Positions 17,328 to 26,227 of a DNA stretch of 64,000 bases are shown in pieces. The notes below the pieces were generated by a model. That model was not told the origin of the DNA. It did no database searches and saw only the letters and a list, made by a program, of their open reading frames with translations. Position numbers and translations under genes: made by a program. How positions within the stretch are numbered: the stretch's first letter is position 1; the number at the start of each line of letters is the position of its first letter. This stretch comes from Rhodanobacteraceae bacterium (lineage in GTDB: Bacteria; Pseudomonadota; Gammaproteobacteria; Xanthomonadales; Rhodanobacteraceae): positions 1 through 64,000 of the forward strand of contig JALUXG010000010.1 in NCBI GenBank assembly GCA_027019085.1. Direction: 5' to 3'.

Positions 17328-18004
17328 GGCGGGCACCGTCCGCCACCCGCAACAGCAGGAGCGCACGATGCATGGCGGGCAGTGCCCGCCCTACGCCTCA
17401 GGGCGAATCTGCAGCTGGGATGCCGGTCATCCCATTGTCCGCAGGTACACCGCACCCGAGCCACGCACCACACCCGCTCGCAGGGCGGGCACCGTCCGCC
17501 ACCCGCAACAACTGGACCGCACGATGCATGGCGGGCAGTGCCCGCCCTACGACTCAACGCGAATCTGCAGCTGGGATGCCGGTCACACCATTGTCCGCAG
17601 GTGCGCCGCACCCGAGCCACGCACCGCACCCACTCGTAGGGCGGGCACCGTCCGCCACCCGCGACTGACAGTAGGACCGCACGATGCATGGCGGACAGTG
17701 TCCGCCCTACGCCTCAACGCGTATCTGCAGCTGGGATGCCGGTCATCCCATTGTCCGCAGGTGCGCCGCACGCGAGCCACGCACCGCACCCACTCGTAGG
17801 GCGGGCACCGTCCGCCACCCGCAACAACTGGACCGCACGATGCATGGCGGGCAGTGCCCGCCCTACGCCTCAGGGGGAATCTGCAGGTGGGGTGCCGGTC
17901 ACCCCGTCGTCCGCAGGTACACCACACCCGAGCCACGCACGCACCCACTCGTAGGGCGGGCACCGTCCGCCATCCGCAACAGCAGGAGCGGACGATGTCC
18001 GCCG
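17285..18004. repeat. Tandem array of about 4.5 units of 156 bases with REP-like inverted arms
   Basis: Units begin with GCAGGT(A/G)C at 17285, 17441, 17597, 17757 and 17913; their lengths are 156, 156, 160, 156 and about 90 (truncated). Each full unit holds an inverted pair: GTAGGGCGGGCAC in one arm and GTGCCCGCCCTAC in the other, 17324-17336 and 17382-17394 in unit 1, extendable to about 21 bases with two mismatches. The arms resemble REP/BIME palindromes mobilised by RAYT transposases. The array fills the gap between the SDR stop (17327) and the speA stop (18005) exactly. Open frames across it are repeats, not genes. Confidence 0.9.
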
Positions 18005-19891
18005 TCAGGGAGATTCCTGCAGGTAGGTATAGCCGGTCAGGCCCGCCTCAAGCGAGGCGCGCAACGCCTGTGCTTCCTGGCCTGCAATGCCGGCTTCGGC
18101 CAGACGCCCGTCATAGGTCGCACGCAGGTCGTCCAGCGCATAGCCGACGTAGTCAAGCATCAGGTCCGCGCTGTCGCCGCGTCGCACATGGTCGAAGCGG
18201 AATCCGCCTTCGGCACATCGCACGTTCACCGCATCGGTGTCACCGAACAGGTTGTGGATATCGCCCAGCGTCTCCTGGTAGGCGCCCACCAGGAAGAGGC
18301 CCAGGCAGTAGGACTCCCCCTTGCGTGGCGCGTGCAGCGGCAGGCTGACATCCACCCCTTCGGCGTCGACATAGGCATCGATGCGACCGTCCGAATCGCA
18401 GGTCATGTCCACCAGCACGCCGCGGCGCGTCGGCGCTTCATCGAGACGGCCGATGGGGGCGATCGGGAACACCTGGTCGATCGCCCACACGTCCGGCACC
18501 GATTCGAACACCGAGAAATTGCCGAAGTACTTGTCGACCAGCTTCTCGTCCAGTTCGTCCAGGGCCTGGCGATGCGCACGCTCACCGGGCAGCAGGCGGC
18601 TGCGCACGGCACCGGCGATGGCGTAATACAGGTCGTCCAGGCGGGCACGGTCGTCCAGCGCCAGCTGTCCCAGAGCGAACAGGGTCTGGCCTTCGACCAG
18701 ATGGTGCTGGGCCTCATGGTAGAGCTCCAGCGGCGGACGCTCGTCCAGCGCCGCATGCACGTCGCGCAGATGCGCCAGCACCGCCGGCTCGTCCTCGCGA
18801 AGCGGCGGAACCCGCCCCTCGGGCACCGGCTCGACCTCGCTGATGTTGACCACCAGCACCGCATGATGCGCGGTCATCGCCCGACCGGCCTCGGTGACCA
18901 GGCGCGGCTGCGGCAGATCGGCGGCTGCACAGGCTTCGGCCAGCGGCTGCACCAGGCTGGCGGCATACTGCTGCAGGGAATAGTTGATCGAATTGAAGCT
19001 GCGCGAGCGGGTGCCCTCGTAATCCACGCCCAGGCCGCCGCCGGCATCGAGTATCGCAATCGGCACGCCGCGGCGTCGAAGCTCGACGTAGTAGCGCACC
19101 GCCTCGCGCATGCCGGTGGCGATGTCGCGCACATTGGATATCTGCGACCCCATGTGGAAATGCAGCAGCCGCAGGCTGTGCTTGAGGCCCGCCTCGTCCA
19201 GGCGATCGACCAGCGCCAGCAACTGGCGCGGGCTGAGGCCGAACTTGCCCTTGTCACCGCCGGTGTTCTGCCACTTGCCGGCACCGATCGAGGCCAGGCG
19301 CACACGCACGCCGAGCCGTGGCGTGACGCCCAGGGCCTTCGACTCGATGATCACGTGTTCGAGTTCGGACGGCTTTTCCACCACGATGTGCACGTCCAGA
19401 CCCATCTTCAGGCCGATCAGGGCCAGGCGCACGTATTCGCGGTCCTTGTAGCCGTTGCACACCACCAGGCTGCCGCGCCGTGCCAGGCCCAGCACCGCCA
19501 TCAGCTCCGGCTTGGAGCCGGCCTCCAGACCGAAGCCATCCGTGCCGGCGCGTGCCAGTTCACCCGCCACCCCGCGTTGCTGGTTCACCTTGATCGGGTA
19601 TACCGCGGTGTATCCGCCTTGATAGTCGCGGGCCTCCATCGCCTGCGCGAAGGCCTGCTGCAGGCGGGCCAGGCGATCGGCGAGGATATCCGGGAACCGG
19701 ATCCACAACGGCAGGCGCAGCCCCTGTGCACGCGCATGCGCGACGACCTCGGGAAGCGCCAGCGAGGGCCCGCCTGCACCCTGCGGAAGCACCTGCATCG
19801 CGCCATCGGTGCCGACATCGAAATATCCCGCGCTCCAGTTCGGTATCGACCAGGCGCGTCGCGCCCGCTCGGGGTTCCATTCCTGGCTCAT
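18005..19891 (-). CDS. speA: Biosynthetic arginine decarboxylase
   Basis: PLP-dependent conversion of arginine to agmatine, the first step of one putrescine/spermidine route. The 628-residue fold-III decarboxylase has the PLP lysine in YTAVYPIKVNQQRG near residue 100, DAGGGLGVDYEGTRS in the barrel, and the C-terminal NLFGDTDAVNV segment. It is a little shorter than E. coli SpeA (658). It is divergent from speE. The stop codon directly abuts the tandem repeat array. No agmatinase or SAM decarboxylase is in the window. Confidence 0.94.
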   Translation of the reverse strand: MSQEWNPERARRAWSIPNWSAGYFDVGTDGAMQVLPQGAGGPSLALPEVVAHARAQGLRLPLWIRFPDILADRLARLQQAFAQAMEARDYQGGYTAVYPIKVNQQRGVAGELARAGTDGFGLEAGSKPELMAVLGLARRGSLVVCNGYKDREYVRLALIGLKMGLDVHIVVEKPSELEHVIIESKALGVTPRLGVRVRLASIGAGKWQNTGGDKGKFGLSPRQLLALVDRLDEAGLKHSLRLLHFHMGSQISNVRDIATGMREAVRYYVELRRRGVPIAILDAGGGLGVDYEGTRSRSFNSINYSLQQYAASLVQPLAEACAAADLPQPRLVTEAGRAMTAHHAVLVVNISEVEPVPEGRVPPLREDEPAVLAHLRDVHAALDERPPLELYHEAQHHLVEGQTLFALGQLALDDRARLDDLYYAIAGAVRSRLLPGERAHRQALDELDEKLVDKYFGNFSVFESVPDVWAIDQVFPIAPIGRLDEAPTRRGVLVDMTCDSDGRIDAYVDAEGVDVSLPLHAPRKGESYCLGLFLVGAYQETLGDIHNLFGDTDAVNVRCAEGGFRFDHVRRGDSADLMLDYVGYALDDLRATYDGRLAEAGIAGQEAQALRASLEAGLTGYTYLQESP

Positions 19892-20012
19892 GCTGGGCGT
19901 GCTCCCGTGGTGCGTGCCTGGGCATGTGAGTGTAATCGAGCATGTGCGCTCTGGGACATGCCGCTACAATAGTCGGCCCTCCTCCGTCCCACCATGACCT
20001 CAAGGATCCGTC

Positions 20013-20864
20013 ATGTCGTCATCGAACTGGTTCACCGAAGCGCACGAGGCCTCCGGTTCGTCCATAGGTTTTCGCACCCGCGCGCTGCTGCACAGCGAGC
20101 AGACCCCGTTCCAGCACATCGAGATCCACGACACCACCGACTGGGGGCGACTGATGGTGATCGACGGCTGCGTGATGCTGACCGGGCGCGACAATTTCCT
20201 GTATCACGAGATGATGACCCACCCGGCGCTGTTCACCCATGCCCGGGTCAAGCGCGCGGTGATCATCGGCGGCGGCGACTGCGGCACCCTGCGCGAAGTA
20301 CTCAGGCACGGCGAGGTCGAGCAGGTGACCCAGGTGGATATCGACGAACGTGTCACCCGTCTGTCCGAGCAATACTTCCCCGAGCTGTGCGAGTCCAACG
20401 ATGACCCCCGGGCCGAGCTGCGCTTCGAGGACGGCGTCCGCTACATGGCCGAATGCGCCGCCGACAGCGTGGACCTGATCATCGTCGATTCGACCGACCC
20501 GGTGGGACCGGCCGAGGGCCTGTTCAATGCCGACTTCTATGCCAGCTGTCACAAGGCCCTGCGGCACGGTGGGCTGCTGGTGCAACAGTCCGAATCGCCG
20601 CTGGCGCACCTGGACCTGATCAAGTCCATGCGCGGCGCCATGCGCACCGCCGGCTTCGATGCCCTGCGCACCCTGCCGTTCCCGCAGCCGTGCTATCCCA
20701 CCGGCTGGTGGAGCTGCACCATGGCACGCAAGGGCGGCGACCTGTCGGGCTTTCGTGAGCGCGGCGCCGCCACCAAGGGGTTTGCCACGCGCTACTACAA
20801 CGCCGATATCCATCGCGCCGCGCTGGCACTGCCCGAATTCATGCGCCAGGCGCTGGGGGAGTAA
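20013..20864 (+). CDS. speE: Spermidine synthase (polyamine aminopropyltransferase)
   Basis: Transfers aminopropyl from decarboxylated SAM to putrescine, 283 residues. It has the N-terminal beta region ending YHEMMTHPALF, the SAM-binding GGGDCGTLREVLRH, and the catalytic-loop region IVDSTDPVGPAEGLF. The family often has Gly where this has Cys in GGGDCG. AAGGAT (20002-20007) precedes the ATG. Divergence from speA suggests joint control of polyamine synthesis across the 121-base gap. Confidence 0.94.
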   Translation: MSSSNWFTEAHEASGSSIGFRTRALLHSEQTPFQHIEIHDTTDWGRLMVIDGCVMLTGRDNFLYHEMMTHPALFTHARVKRAVIIGGGDCGTLREVLRHGEVEQVTQVDIDERVTRLSEQYFPELCESNDDPRAELRFEDGVRYMAECAADSVDLIIVDSTDPVGPAEGLFNADFYASCHKALRHGGLLVQQSESPLAHLDLIKSMRGAMRTAGFDALRTLPFPQPCYPTGWWSCTMARKGGDLSGFRERGAATKGFATRYYNADIHRAALALPEFMRQALGE

Positions 20865-20872
20865 GCTGCCGG

Positions 20873-21070
20873 CTAGAAAAGACTCTGCCGCAGCTTGGGC
20901 AGGAGCACCAGCACCAGGGTCGCGACTGGCCCCAGCAGCAGGGAAAGCAGGAACCAGCCCAGGCCGCTACGGTTCTTCCCCTGGGCGATGCCCGCATTGA
21001 GCAGGGCCAGGGTGCCCCAGCCCACGAAATAGGGCGCGCCCTGGGTAGCAAACGTGGCGACTTGATCCAT
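20873..21070 (-). CDS. Small two-helix membrane protein, function unknown
   Basis: A 65-residue protein with two predicted membrane helices (about 14-27 and 38-60; LGWFLLSLLLGPVATLVLVLL) joined by GIAQGKNRSG. GGAG lies 7 bases before the ATG. It is convergent with speE (8 bases apart). I do not recognise a named family, although similar short helix-GKNRS-helix proteins occur in bacterial genomes. Confidence 0.65.
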   Translation of the reverse strand: MDQVATFATQGAPYFVGWGTLALLNAGIAQGKNRSGLGWFLLSLLLGPVATLVLVLLPKLRQSLF

Positions 21071-21246
21071 GATGCACTCCGGGATCGGTTGCGGCTTGAA
21101 ACCTCTTCACTGTAACAACGATTGCCCGGTTCGTGCAGGCTGCAGGCGCACAACTTGCGCTTGTGCGTGCACCGTGTACGCTAGTCGCCGGTGAGCGGCC
21201 GTCCAGCACAGGCCGGGATCCTTCCAGGCTACGGGAGCAGTCGGCG

Positions 21247-21885
21247 ATGCAGACGATACTTGTGGCAAGCAGCAAGGGCGGCTGCGGCAAGACCACCCTG
21301 ACCACCAACCTGGCGGCAGCCCGGGCCCAGAAGGGGCGGCGCGTGGTCATCATCGACGCCGACCGCCAGCATTCGAGCTACCGCTGGTGCGCGCGCCGCG
21401 CCGAGCATGAAAACCTGCCGGGCGTGCTGGGCATGGACGGCCCACCCAGCCAGTGTTTCGACCGCCTGCCCGAGGGCACCGAGCTGGTCATCATCGACAC
21501 CCCGGCCGGTATCACCGAATACCAGCTCTCGCCATGGCTGGAACGCGCCGACGTGGTGCTCGTGCCGACACTGCCCTCGCAGATCGATTTCGATGCCACC
21601 GCCGAGTTCCTCGACATGCTTTGCGGCAACGCCCGCATACGCCGCGGCAAGCTGCCCACGGGCATCGTCTGCAACCGGCTCAAGCCCTGGACGTACGCCA
21701 GCCAGGAAGCCATGGAGAATCTGCGCGAGCTGTCATTCCCGATCATCGGGGGCTTGCGCGACAGCCAGGCCTACGTGCTGCTGACCGGTCTGGGCAAGAG
21801 CATCTTCGACTACGGCTCCGAACTGGTGCGTCGCCATCAGGATGACTGGCGCAAACCCTTGCGCTGGATTGCACGGCAGTCCTGA
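21247..21885 (+). CDS. Orphan ParA/MinD-family ATPase
   Basis: A 212-residue Walker-type ATPase with the deviant Walker A KGGCGKTTL (residues 10-18), Walker A' IIDADRQHSS and a Walker B-like LVIIDTPAG. ParA-family ATPases position DNA, proteins or protein assemblies. No ParB, centromere-like repeat or plasmid gene is adjacent, and the gene sits in core chromosome next to sixA. It therefore resembles solitary ParA-like ATPases that place chemosensory or other cargo. The partner is unknown. Confidence 0.85.
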   Translation: MQTILVASSKGGCGKTTLTTNLAAARAQKGRRVVIIDADRQHSSYRWCARRAEHENLPGVLGMDGPPSQCFDRLPEGTELVIIDTPAGITEYQLSPWLERADVVLVPTLPSQIDFDATAEFLDMLCGNARIRRGKLPTGIVCNRLKPWTYASQEAMENLRELSFPIIGGLRDSQAYVLLTGLGKSIFDYGSELVRRHQDDWRKPLRWIARQS

Positions 21886-21906
21886 AACGCCGGAAAAATT
21901 CCCGAT

Positions 21907-22395
21907 ATGACCGACATCCTGCTTCTGCGCCATGCCTCGGCCATGTCCGAATCCCCGGATGGCCGCGACGCCAGCCGGCCCCTGCGCCCCAAAGGCATGC
22001 GTGACGCGCAGCAGGTTGGCCAGTGGCTGACGGCGCATGCATGTCGGCCAGGCCGCGTACTGTGTTCCCCGGCCCGGCGCGCCGTGATGACTGCCGAGAT
22101 CGTGCTCAAGTCGCTGCGCGACACGCGTGAGCCGGTTCTGGAACCGGATATCTACGATGCAGTCCCCGGCACCCTGATCGACGTGCTGGATCGCCACGCC
22201 CCGGAAGCTCCCTTGCTGCTGATCGGACACAACCCCGGCCTGGAACAGCTGGTGGGCCTGATGGCCCAGGGTGATTCCGCTGCGGCCCGCGGTATGCCGC
22301 CCGCGGGCCTGGTCTGGCTGCAGGCCGAGTTTCCACTGCAGCCGGGATCGGCGCGCGTCCAGGCGTTCTGGTCGCCGCCGGGTCACTGCGATTGA
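21907..22395 (+). CDS. sixA: Histidine phosphatase family protein, SixA-like
   Basis: A 162-residue protein with the branch-1 histidine phosphatase signature LLRHASA (residues 6-12) and a second catalytic region LLLIGHNPGLEQLV. The length and the LRPKGMRDAQQVGQWL and CSPARRAVMTAEIV segments match SixA, which dephosphorylates phosphohistidine on PTS or phosphorelay proteins. It starts 21 bases after the ParA-like gene and is probably cotranscribed. The true substrate cannot be told from sequence. Confidence 0.85.
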   Translation: MTDILLLRHASAMSESPDGRDASRPLRPKGMRDAQQVGQWLTAHACRPGRVLCSPARRAVMTAEIVLKSLRDTREPVLEPDIYDAVPGTLIDVLDRHAPEAPLLLIGHNPGLEQLVGLMAQGDSAAARGMPPAGLVWLQAEFPLQPGSARVQAFWSPPGHCD

Positions 22396-22430
22396 ATGCC
22401 CACAGGCAACACGTGAGCCGGTAACCGGGC

Positions 22431-23183
22431 ATGCCTGCCCAGATCCCCATCGCCCCGCGATGCCCCGCCTACCCATGCCGGCGCCATTGTGAACACGGAA
22501 AACGCATCCTGCGCTGCGCAAGCAGCCTGCGGTCGGGTGGTACCGCCGCGCTTGTGCTGTGCCTGTTGCTGGCGAGCGTGCATGCGACCGGTAGCACCGG
22601 CCAGGCAAACCGGCTCGGGATCGATCCCGCAAGTTCGCGTGCCTTGTTCAGCGTGAAGGTGATGGGGTTCATGTCCGTATCCGGCCGCTTTCATGGTTTG
22701 CAGGGCCAGGTTCGAATCGATCCGCGCGATGGCCTCGCACGTGTGGATGCAACGATTCCGGTGAACAGCGTCGTGGTCGACCCTTCCCGCTACCGTGCAC
22801 GCCTGCTGAGTCCGCGGTTTTTCGATGCCGTACGCTTCCCGGACATCCGTTTCGTTTCACGACCCATGCCCCAGGCGGCGCTGCTCGGGGGCCTGCCCCT
22901 GTCCGGGCGCCTGACCCTGCACGGCGTGACCCGCCCCATCGTCCTGCGACAGGTCCCCGCGCGTTGTCCCGGGCCCGGTCTGGCCGGCTGCATCCTGCGC
23001 CTCGAAGGCTGGATCGACCGCACCCGTTTTGGCATGCATGCCTACCGCGCCCTGGTGTCCAGGCGCGTGCAACTGGCGCTGGCCATCCGGCTGATCGTCA
23101 TCGCTGCGCCCCCGGCGAGCGCGGGCAGCCGGGCGCATCCCGCACGGCCGGCCACGTCACCACGAGCCCGCGAATCGGATTGA
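22431..23183 (+). CDS. YceI-family periplasmic protein
   Basis: A 250-residue protein. After an unusual Cys/Pro-rich N-terminus comes a hydrophobic export segment (about 38-52, AALVLCLLLASVHATGS), then a YceI domain (about 60-200): SRALFSVKVMGFMSVSGRFHG, then FFDAVRFPDIRFVS and LPLSGRLTLHGVTRPI. YceI proteins are lipocalin-like and bind polyisoprenoids in some cases. The start is uncertain, since the ATG at 22431 has no strong ribosome-binding site. The C-terminal 30 residues are Pro/Ala/Arg-rich and may be disordered. Confidence 0.8.
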   Translation: MPAQIPIAPRCPAYPCRRHCEHGKRILRCASSLRSGGTAALVLCLLLASVHATGSTGQANRLGIDPASSRALFSVKVMGFMSVSGRFHGLQGQVRIDPRDGLARVDATIPVNSVVVDPSRYRARLLSPRFFDAVRFPDIRFVSRPMPQAALLGGLPLSGRLTLHGVTRPIVLRQVPARCPGPGLAGCILRLEGWIDRTRFGMHAYRALVSRRVQLALAIRLIVIAAPPASAGSRAHPARPATSPRARESD

Positions 23184-23190
23184 TGTCGAA

Positions 23191-23682
23191 TCAGGAACCG
23201 GAGCGCCCCCGGGCCTGGTTCGTCGTCCGGGGCCGGTCGATGCGGAAACGGATCGGTATCACCAACGTTCGCCTGGACCCGGAATCCATCCGGAACACCC
23301 AGTGCCTGACCGCCGCCTGCGCCGCACGATCCAGCGACGGATCGCCGCTCGATGCCGCCACTGCGGTGGCAATGACCTGGCCGTTTCCGCCCAGTCGGGC
23401 ACGCACGAGCACCTTGCCGCCGCGACCGGCGCGCAGCGCCTCGATCGGATAACGCGGTGCCGGCGTCTGCAGCACCCGGGGAGCGTGCGTCGCGATGACA
23501 CCTGCGCTGGGCTTCACCCTTGCCGTTGCGAGGCGATGCGCCGCTGCGCGCGCCATGCCCCCCCTTGCGTCCAGGCTGGCGGCACCCTCCAGTCGCTGTA
23601 CGGAACTGAGCAAGGCGGTTGCCGCGACCGAAAACAGCAACACCGTGGTGCCTGCCGCAAGCATGGTGCGAAGCCGCAGCAC
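23191..23682 (-). CDS. TonB C-terminal domain protein (energy transducer-like)
   Basis: A 163-residue protein with an N-terminal membrane or signal segment (about 8-26). Its C-terminal TonB-like domain (about 68-150) has RVLQTPAPRYPIEALRAGRGG, KVLVRARLGGNGQV and LDRAAQAAVRHWVFR. It lacks the long Pro-rich spacer of the main TonB at 55.8-56.5 kb. It is convergent with YceI (8 bases apart). The start lies near the thiolase stop (10 bases), so readthrough from the thiolase is likely. It could be an accessory transducer or an unrelated user of the TonB fold. Confidence 0.75.
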   Translation of the reverse strand: MLRLRTMLAAGTTVLLFSVAATALLSSVQRLEGAASLDARGGMARAAAHRLATARVKPSAGVIATHAPRVLQTPAPRYPIEALRAGRGGKVLVRARLGGNGQVIATAVAASSGDPSLDRAAQAAVRHWVFRMDSGSRRTLVIPIRFRIDRPRTTNQARGRSGS

Positions 23683-23691
23683 GGTAAGGGT

Positions 23692-24978
23692 TCAGGGCCG
23701 CTCGAGAATGGCCGTCACGCCCATGCCGCCGGCGGTGCAGATCGAGATCAGCCCGCGCCCCTGGCCCTTCTGTTCGAGCAGGCGCGCCAGGGTGGCAACG
23801 ATGCGTGCGCCGGTCGCCGCAAAGGGGTGACCGACGGCCAGCGATGAGCCGTTCACGTTGAGCCTGGCCGGGTCAATGGACCCGAGCGGCTTGTCCAGGC
23901 CCAGCCGCTGACGACAATAGTCCTCCGACTCCCAGGCCCGCAGCGTGCACAGCACCTGCGCGGCGAAAGCCTCGTGGATCTCGTAGAAATCGAAATCCTG
24001 CAGCGTGAGCCCGGCCTCGGCCAGCATCCGCGGCACCGCGATGGTGGGCGCCATCAGCAGGCCTTCGCCATGCACGAAATCGACCGCCGCCACGCGGGCA
24101 TGGGTGAGGTAGGCCTGCACCTTCATGTCATGCGCCTTCGCCCAGTCGTCGCTGGCCAGCAGCACCGCCGCCGCGCCGTCGGACAGGCCGGTCGAGTTGC
24201 CTGCGGTCAGGGTGCCGTGGCCGGACGTGCGGTCGAAGGCGGGCTTGAGCGCGGCCAGTTTTTCCAGGGTGGTGTCCGGACGCAGGAATCCGTCGCGCTT
24301 GAGGCCGCGGAAGGGCACCACCAGGTCATCGAAGAAGCCTGCTTCGTATGCCGCGGCGAGCTTGCGATGGCTGTCCAGCGCCAGCCGGTCCTGCGCCTCG
24401 CGCTCGATCTTCCACTCGCGCGCCATCAGCTCGCAGTGATCGCCCATCGACTTGCCGGTGCGCGGTTCGGCGACCCCGGGAAAGGCCGGCTTGAGTTCCC
24501 CCAGGGAAAACCCGCGCAGCGCGGTCTTGAGCTTGTCCATCGGCGAGCGGGCGCGATTGATGCGCAGCAAACGCTTGCGCAGGCGCGTGCTGAGCGTGAT
24601 CGGCACGTCGCTGGTGGTATCGCTGCCACCGGCGATGCCGGCCTGGATCTGACCGGTGGCAATCTTGTTGGCAATGGCAATGGCATTGTCCAGGGACGTA
24701 CCGCATGCCCTGGCCGTGGTGATGCCGGGCGTGGTCGGGGCCAGACCGGAACTGAGCACCGCCTCACGGGCCAGGTTCCAGTCCGACGGCTGCTTGATGA
24801 CCGCACCCATGGCCACTTCGCCCAGTTCCTGCCCATGCAGGCCGAAACGTTCGACCAGTGCGCCGAGCACCTTCACCGACATGCCGAAATTGCCCACCTC
24901 GGCATAGGCCGTGTTGTTGCGGCAGAAGGGGATGCGCACGCCGCCGATGACGCCCACCGGCTGTTGCAGGGTCTGCAT
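23692..24978 (-). CDS. Acetyl-CoA C-acyltransferase (thiolase, FadI-like)
   Basis: Thiolysis of 3-ketoacyl-CoA in fatty-acid oxidation, or acetoacetyl-CoA synthesis. The 428-residue thiolase has the nucleophilic cysteine in TTARACGTSLDNAIA, the catalytic HEAFAAQ and GHPFAATGARI segments, and the second catalytic cysteine in CTAGGMGV. The start ATG at 24978 (MQTLQQPVGVIGGVRIPF) is family-like. No FadJ/FadB partner is adjacent. The length is closer to FadI-type than to the short (390) acetyltransferases. Confidence 0.9.
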   Translation of the reverse strand: MQTLQQPVGVIGGVRIPFCRNNTAYAEVGNFGMSVKVLGALVERFGLHGQELGEVAMGAVIKQPSDWNLAREAVLSSGLAPTTPGITTARACGTSLDNAIAIANKIATGQIQAGIAGGSDTTSDVPITLSTRLRKRLLRINRARSPMDKLKTALRGFSLGELKPAFPGVAEPRTGKSMGDHCELMAREWKIEREAQDRLALDSHRKLAAAYEAGFFDDLVVPFRGLKRDGFLRPDTTLEKLAALKPAFDRTSGHGTLTAGNSTGLSDGAAAVLLASDDWAKAHDMKVQAYLTHARVAAVDFVHGEGLLMAPTIAVPRMLAEAGLTLQDFDFYEIHEAFAAQVLCTLRAWESEDYCRQRLGLDKPLGSIDPARLNVNGSSLAVGHPFAATGARIVATLARLLEQKGQGRGLISICTAGGMGVTAILERP

Positions 24979-25099
24979 GGTCGTTTCCGTCCCGATCACG
25001 AGGGTCTCCAAAGGTAACGCGCCCGCGCCATCGGCGGAACCCTGCGCGGTATGTTCCGTTGGCCGCGGTACACTTTCGGTTTTGCCGGAAAGCATCTTC

Positions 25100-26227
25100 G
25101 TGATCCTTCCAGACCTCATCAGCTTCCCTGCGGTACTGGCGCTGGAACAGGCCGAGGGCTGCATGCCGCAGCGCCTTGTGCTTGAACGCAACGAGGCCGA
25201 GACGCTGGCCAACCTGGTGGCCGACGACCTTTCCGCCCTGTTGCCCGACCTGGACAACACGCGCCTGGCCCTGGCCGCCGGGCTGTTCGATGCAGCGCAA
25301 TTGCTGCGCCCCGGCTTCCCCGCCTGGACCACGCTGGACGAGCTGGCGGCCCGGCTGCCCCGCGATGCCGGCGGTGTGGTCGCCTTCGGTGCACGCGAGG
25401 GCCGCATGCCGGCCCAGGCACTGATGCCCGAAACACAGCTTGCCAGTGGCGCGATGCTGCATCTGCCCTGGACCCTGCAGACCGAGGCACGGCATGCCCA
25501 GCCGCTCGGGCAGGCCATGGAAACCCGCTTGCTGGGCAGCGGCGAAGCCGGCGCGCGTACCGCGGATTTCCTGATGCGAACCCTGGGCATGCGCCTCGCG
25601 CATGCGCGCTATTTCAGCCGGCATGACCTGCTGGCCCTGACCTGCGTGCACTACGAACACGCCGGTCTGGCGCCCCTGTGGACGGGCCTCGAAGCCGCCC
25701 TGCTCAGTCCGCACGGCACCGAGAACACGGTCAGTGCGCGTGGCCTGCCCCTGCGCTACGAATCCGGCACCATCCACGTCGCCTCGCCACTGGAGCGGCT
25801 CGGCAAGGAGCCGCATGAAAATCCCGCAGCCGCCGCCCACACCCTGGCCGGCTGGATCTTCGAACTGCGCCAGTACGCCGCCGTGCTCGCCGCCCACCGC
25901 GTGCCGCTGCGCATCGACGGCGATGCCGACGACCGCGCAGACCTGTACCTTCATCAAGTCGCCGATGCCGACCCGTCGCTGCCGTCACCAACGCTCTACA
26001 CACATTCCGCACCCGGCCTGGGCACCGTCGCCATCACCATCGCCCAGGTCGACGGCCCCCGCGTGCACACGCTGGCCCACGCCCTGGTACTGGGCGGTGC
26101 GCTGGACGATCACCTGGCCCATCTGGCCCAACGCTACGCCACCCCTGCCACCGCACACCCACTCGGCCGGCTTGTCCTCGACCCCCAGTACGCCCTCACC
26201 GTTCCCCCGCCGCAAGCCCTGCACTGA
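25100..26227 (+). CDS. Hypothetical protein, unknown function
   Basis: A 375-residue protein from a GTG start (VILPDLISFPAVLALEQAEGC). The start is inferred from where the composition becomes protein-like. It is Ala/Leu-rich with no signal peptide or membrane segment. Visible segments include FAAREGRMPAQAL-like and MRLAHARYFSRHDLLALTCVHYEHAGL. I do not recognise a domain or catalytic motif. It is divergent from the thiolase, and the 121-base gap must hold both promoters. GC usage is like its neighbours, so transfer is not suggested. Confidence 0.7.
   Translation: MILPDLISFPAVLALEQAEGCMPQRLVLERNEAETLANLVADDLSALLPDLDNTRLALAAGLFDAAQLLRPGFPAWTTLDELAARLPRDAGGVVAFGAREGRMPAQALMPETQLASGAMLHLPWTLQTEARHAQPLGQAMETRLLGSGEAGARTADFLMRTLGMRLAHARYFSRHDLLALTCVHYEHAGLAPLWTGLEAALLSPHGTENTVSARGLPLRYESGTIHVASPLERLGKEPHENPAAAAHTLAGWIFELRQYAAVLAAHRVPLRIDGDADDRADLYLHQVADADPSLPSPTLYTHSAPGLGTVAITIAQVDGPRVHTLAHALVLGGALDDHLAHLAQRYATPATAHPLGRLVLDPQYALTVPPPQALH

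Noticed and set aside
17341-17998. Open reading frames with repeated peptides across the tandem array
   Set aside because: All frames are open because 156 is a multiple of three and the DNA is GC-rich; the peptides merely repeat the unit, and no ribosome-binding site or family match is seen.
17285-18004. Array considered as a CRISPR locus
   Set aside because: Units are contiguous and about 156 bases long with no unique spacers and no cas genes nearby.
17684-19972. A long forward open frame opposite speA
   Set aside because: It runs from the repeats antisense through speA; speA has full family motifs on the other strand.
21247-21885. ParA gene as a sign of an integrated plasmid
   Set aside because: No ParB, replication, integration or conjugation gene is near, and flanking genes are ordinary chromosomal ones.
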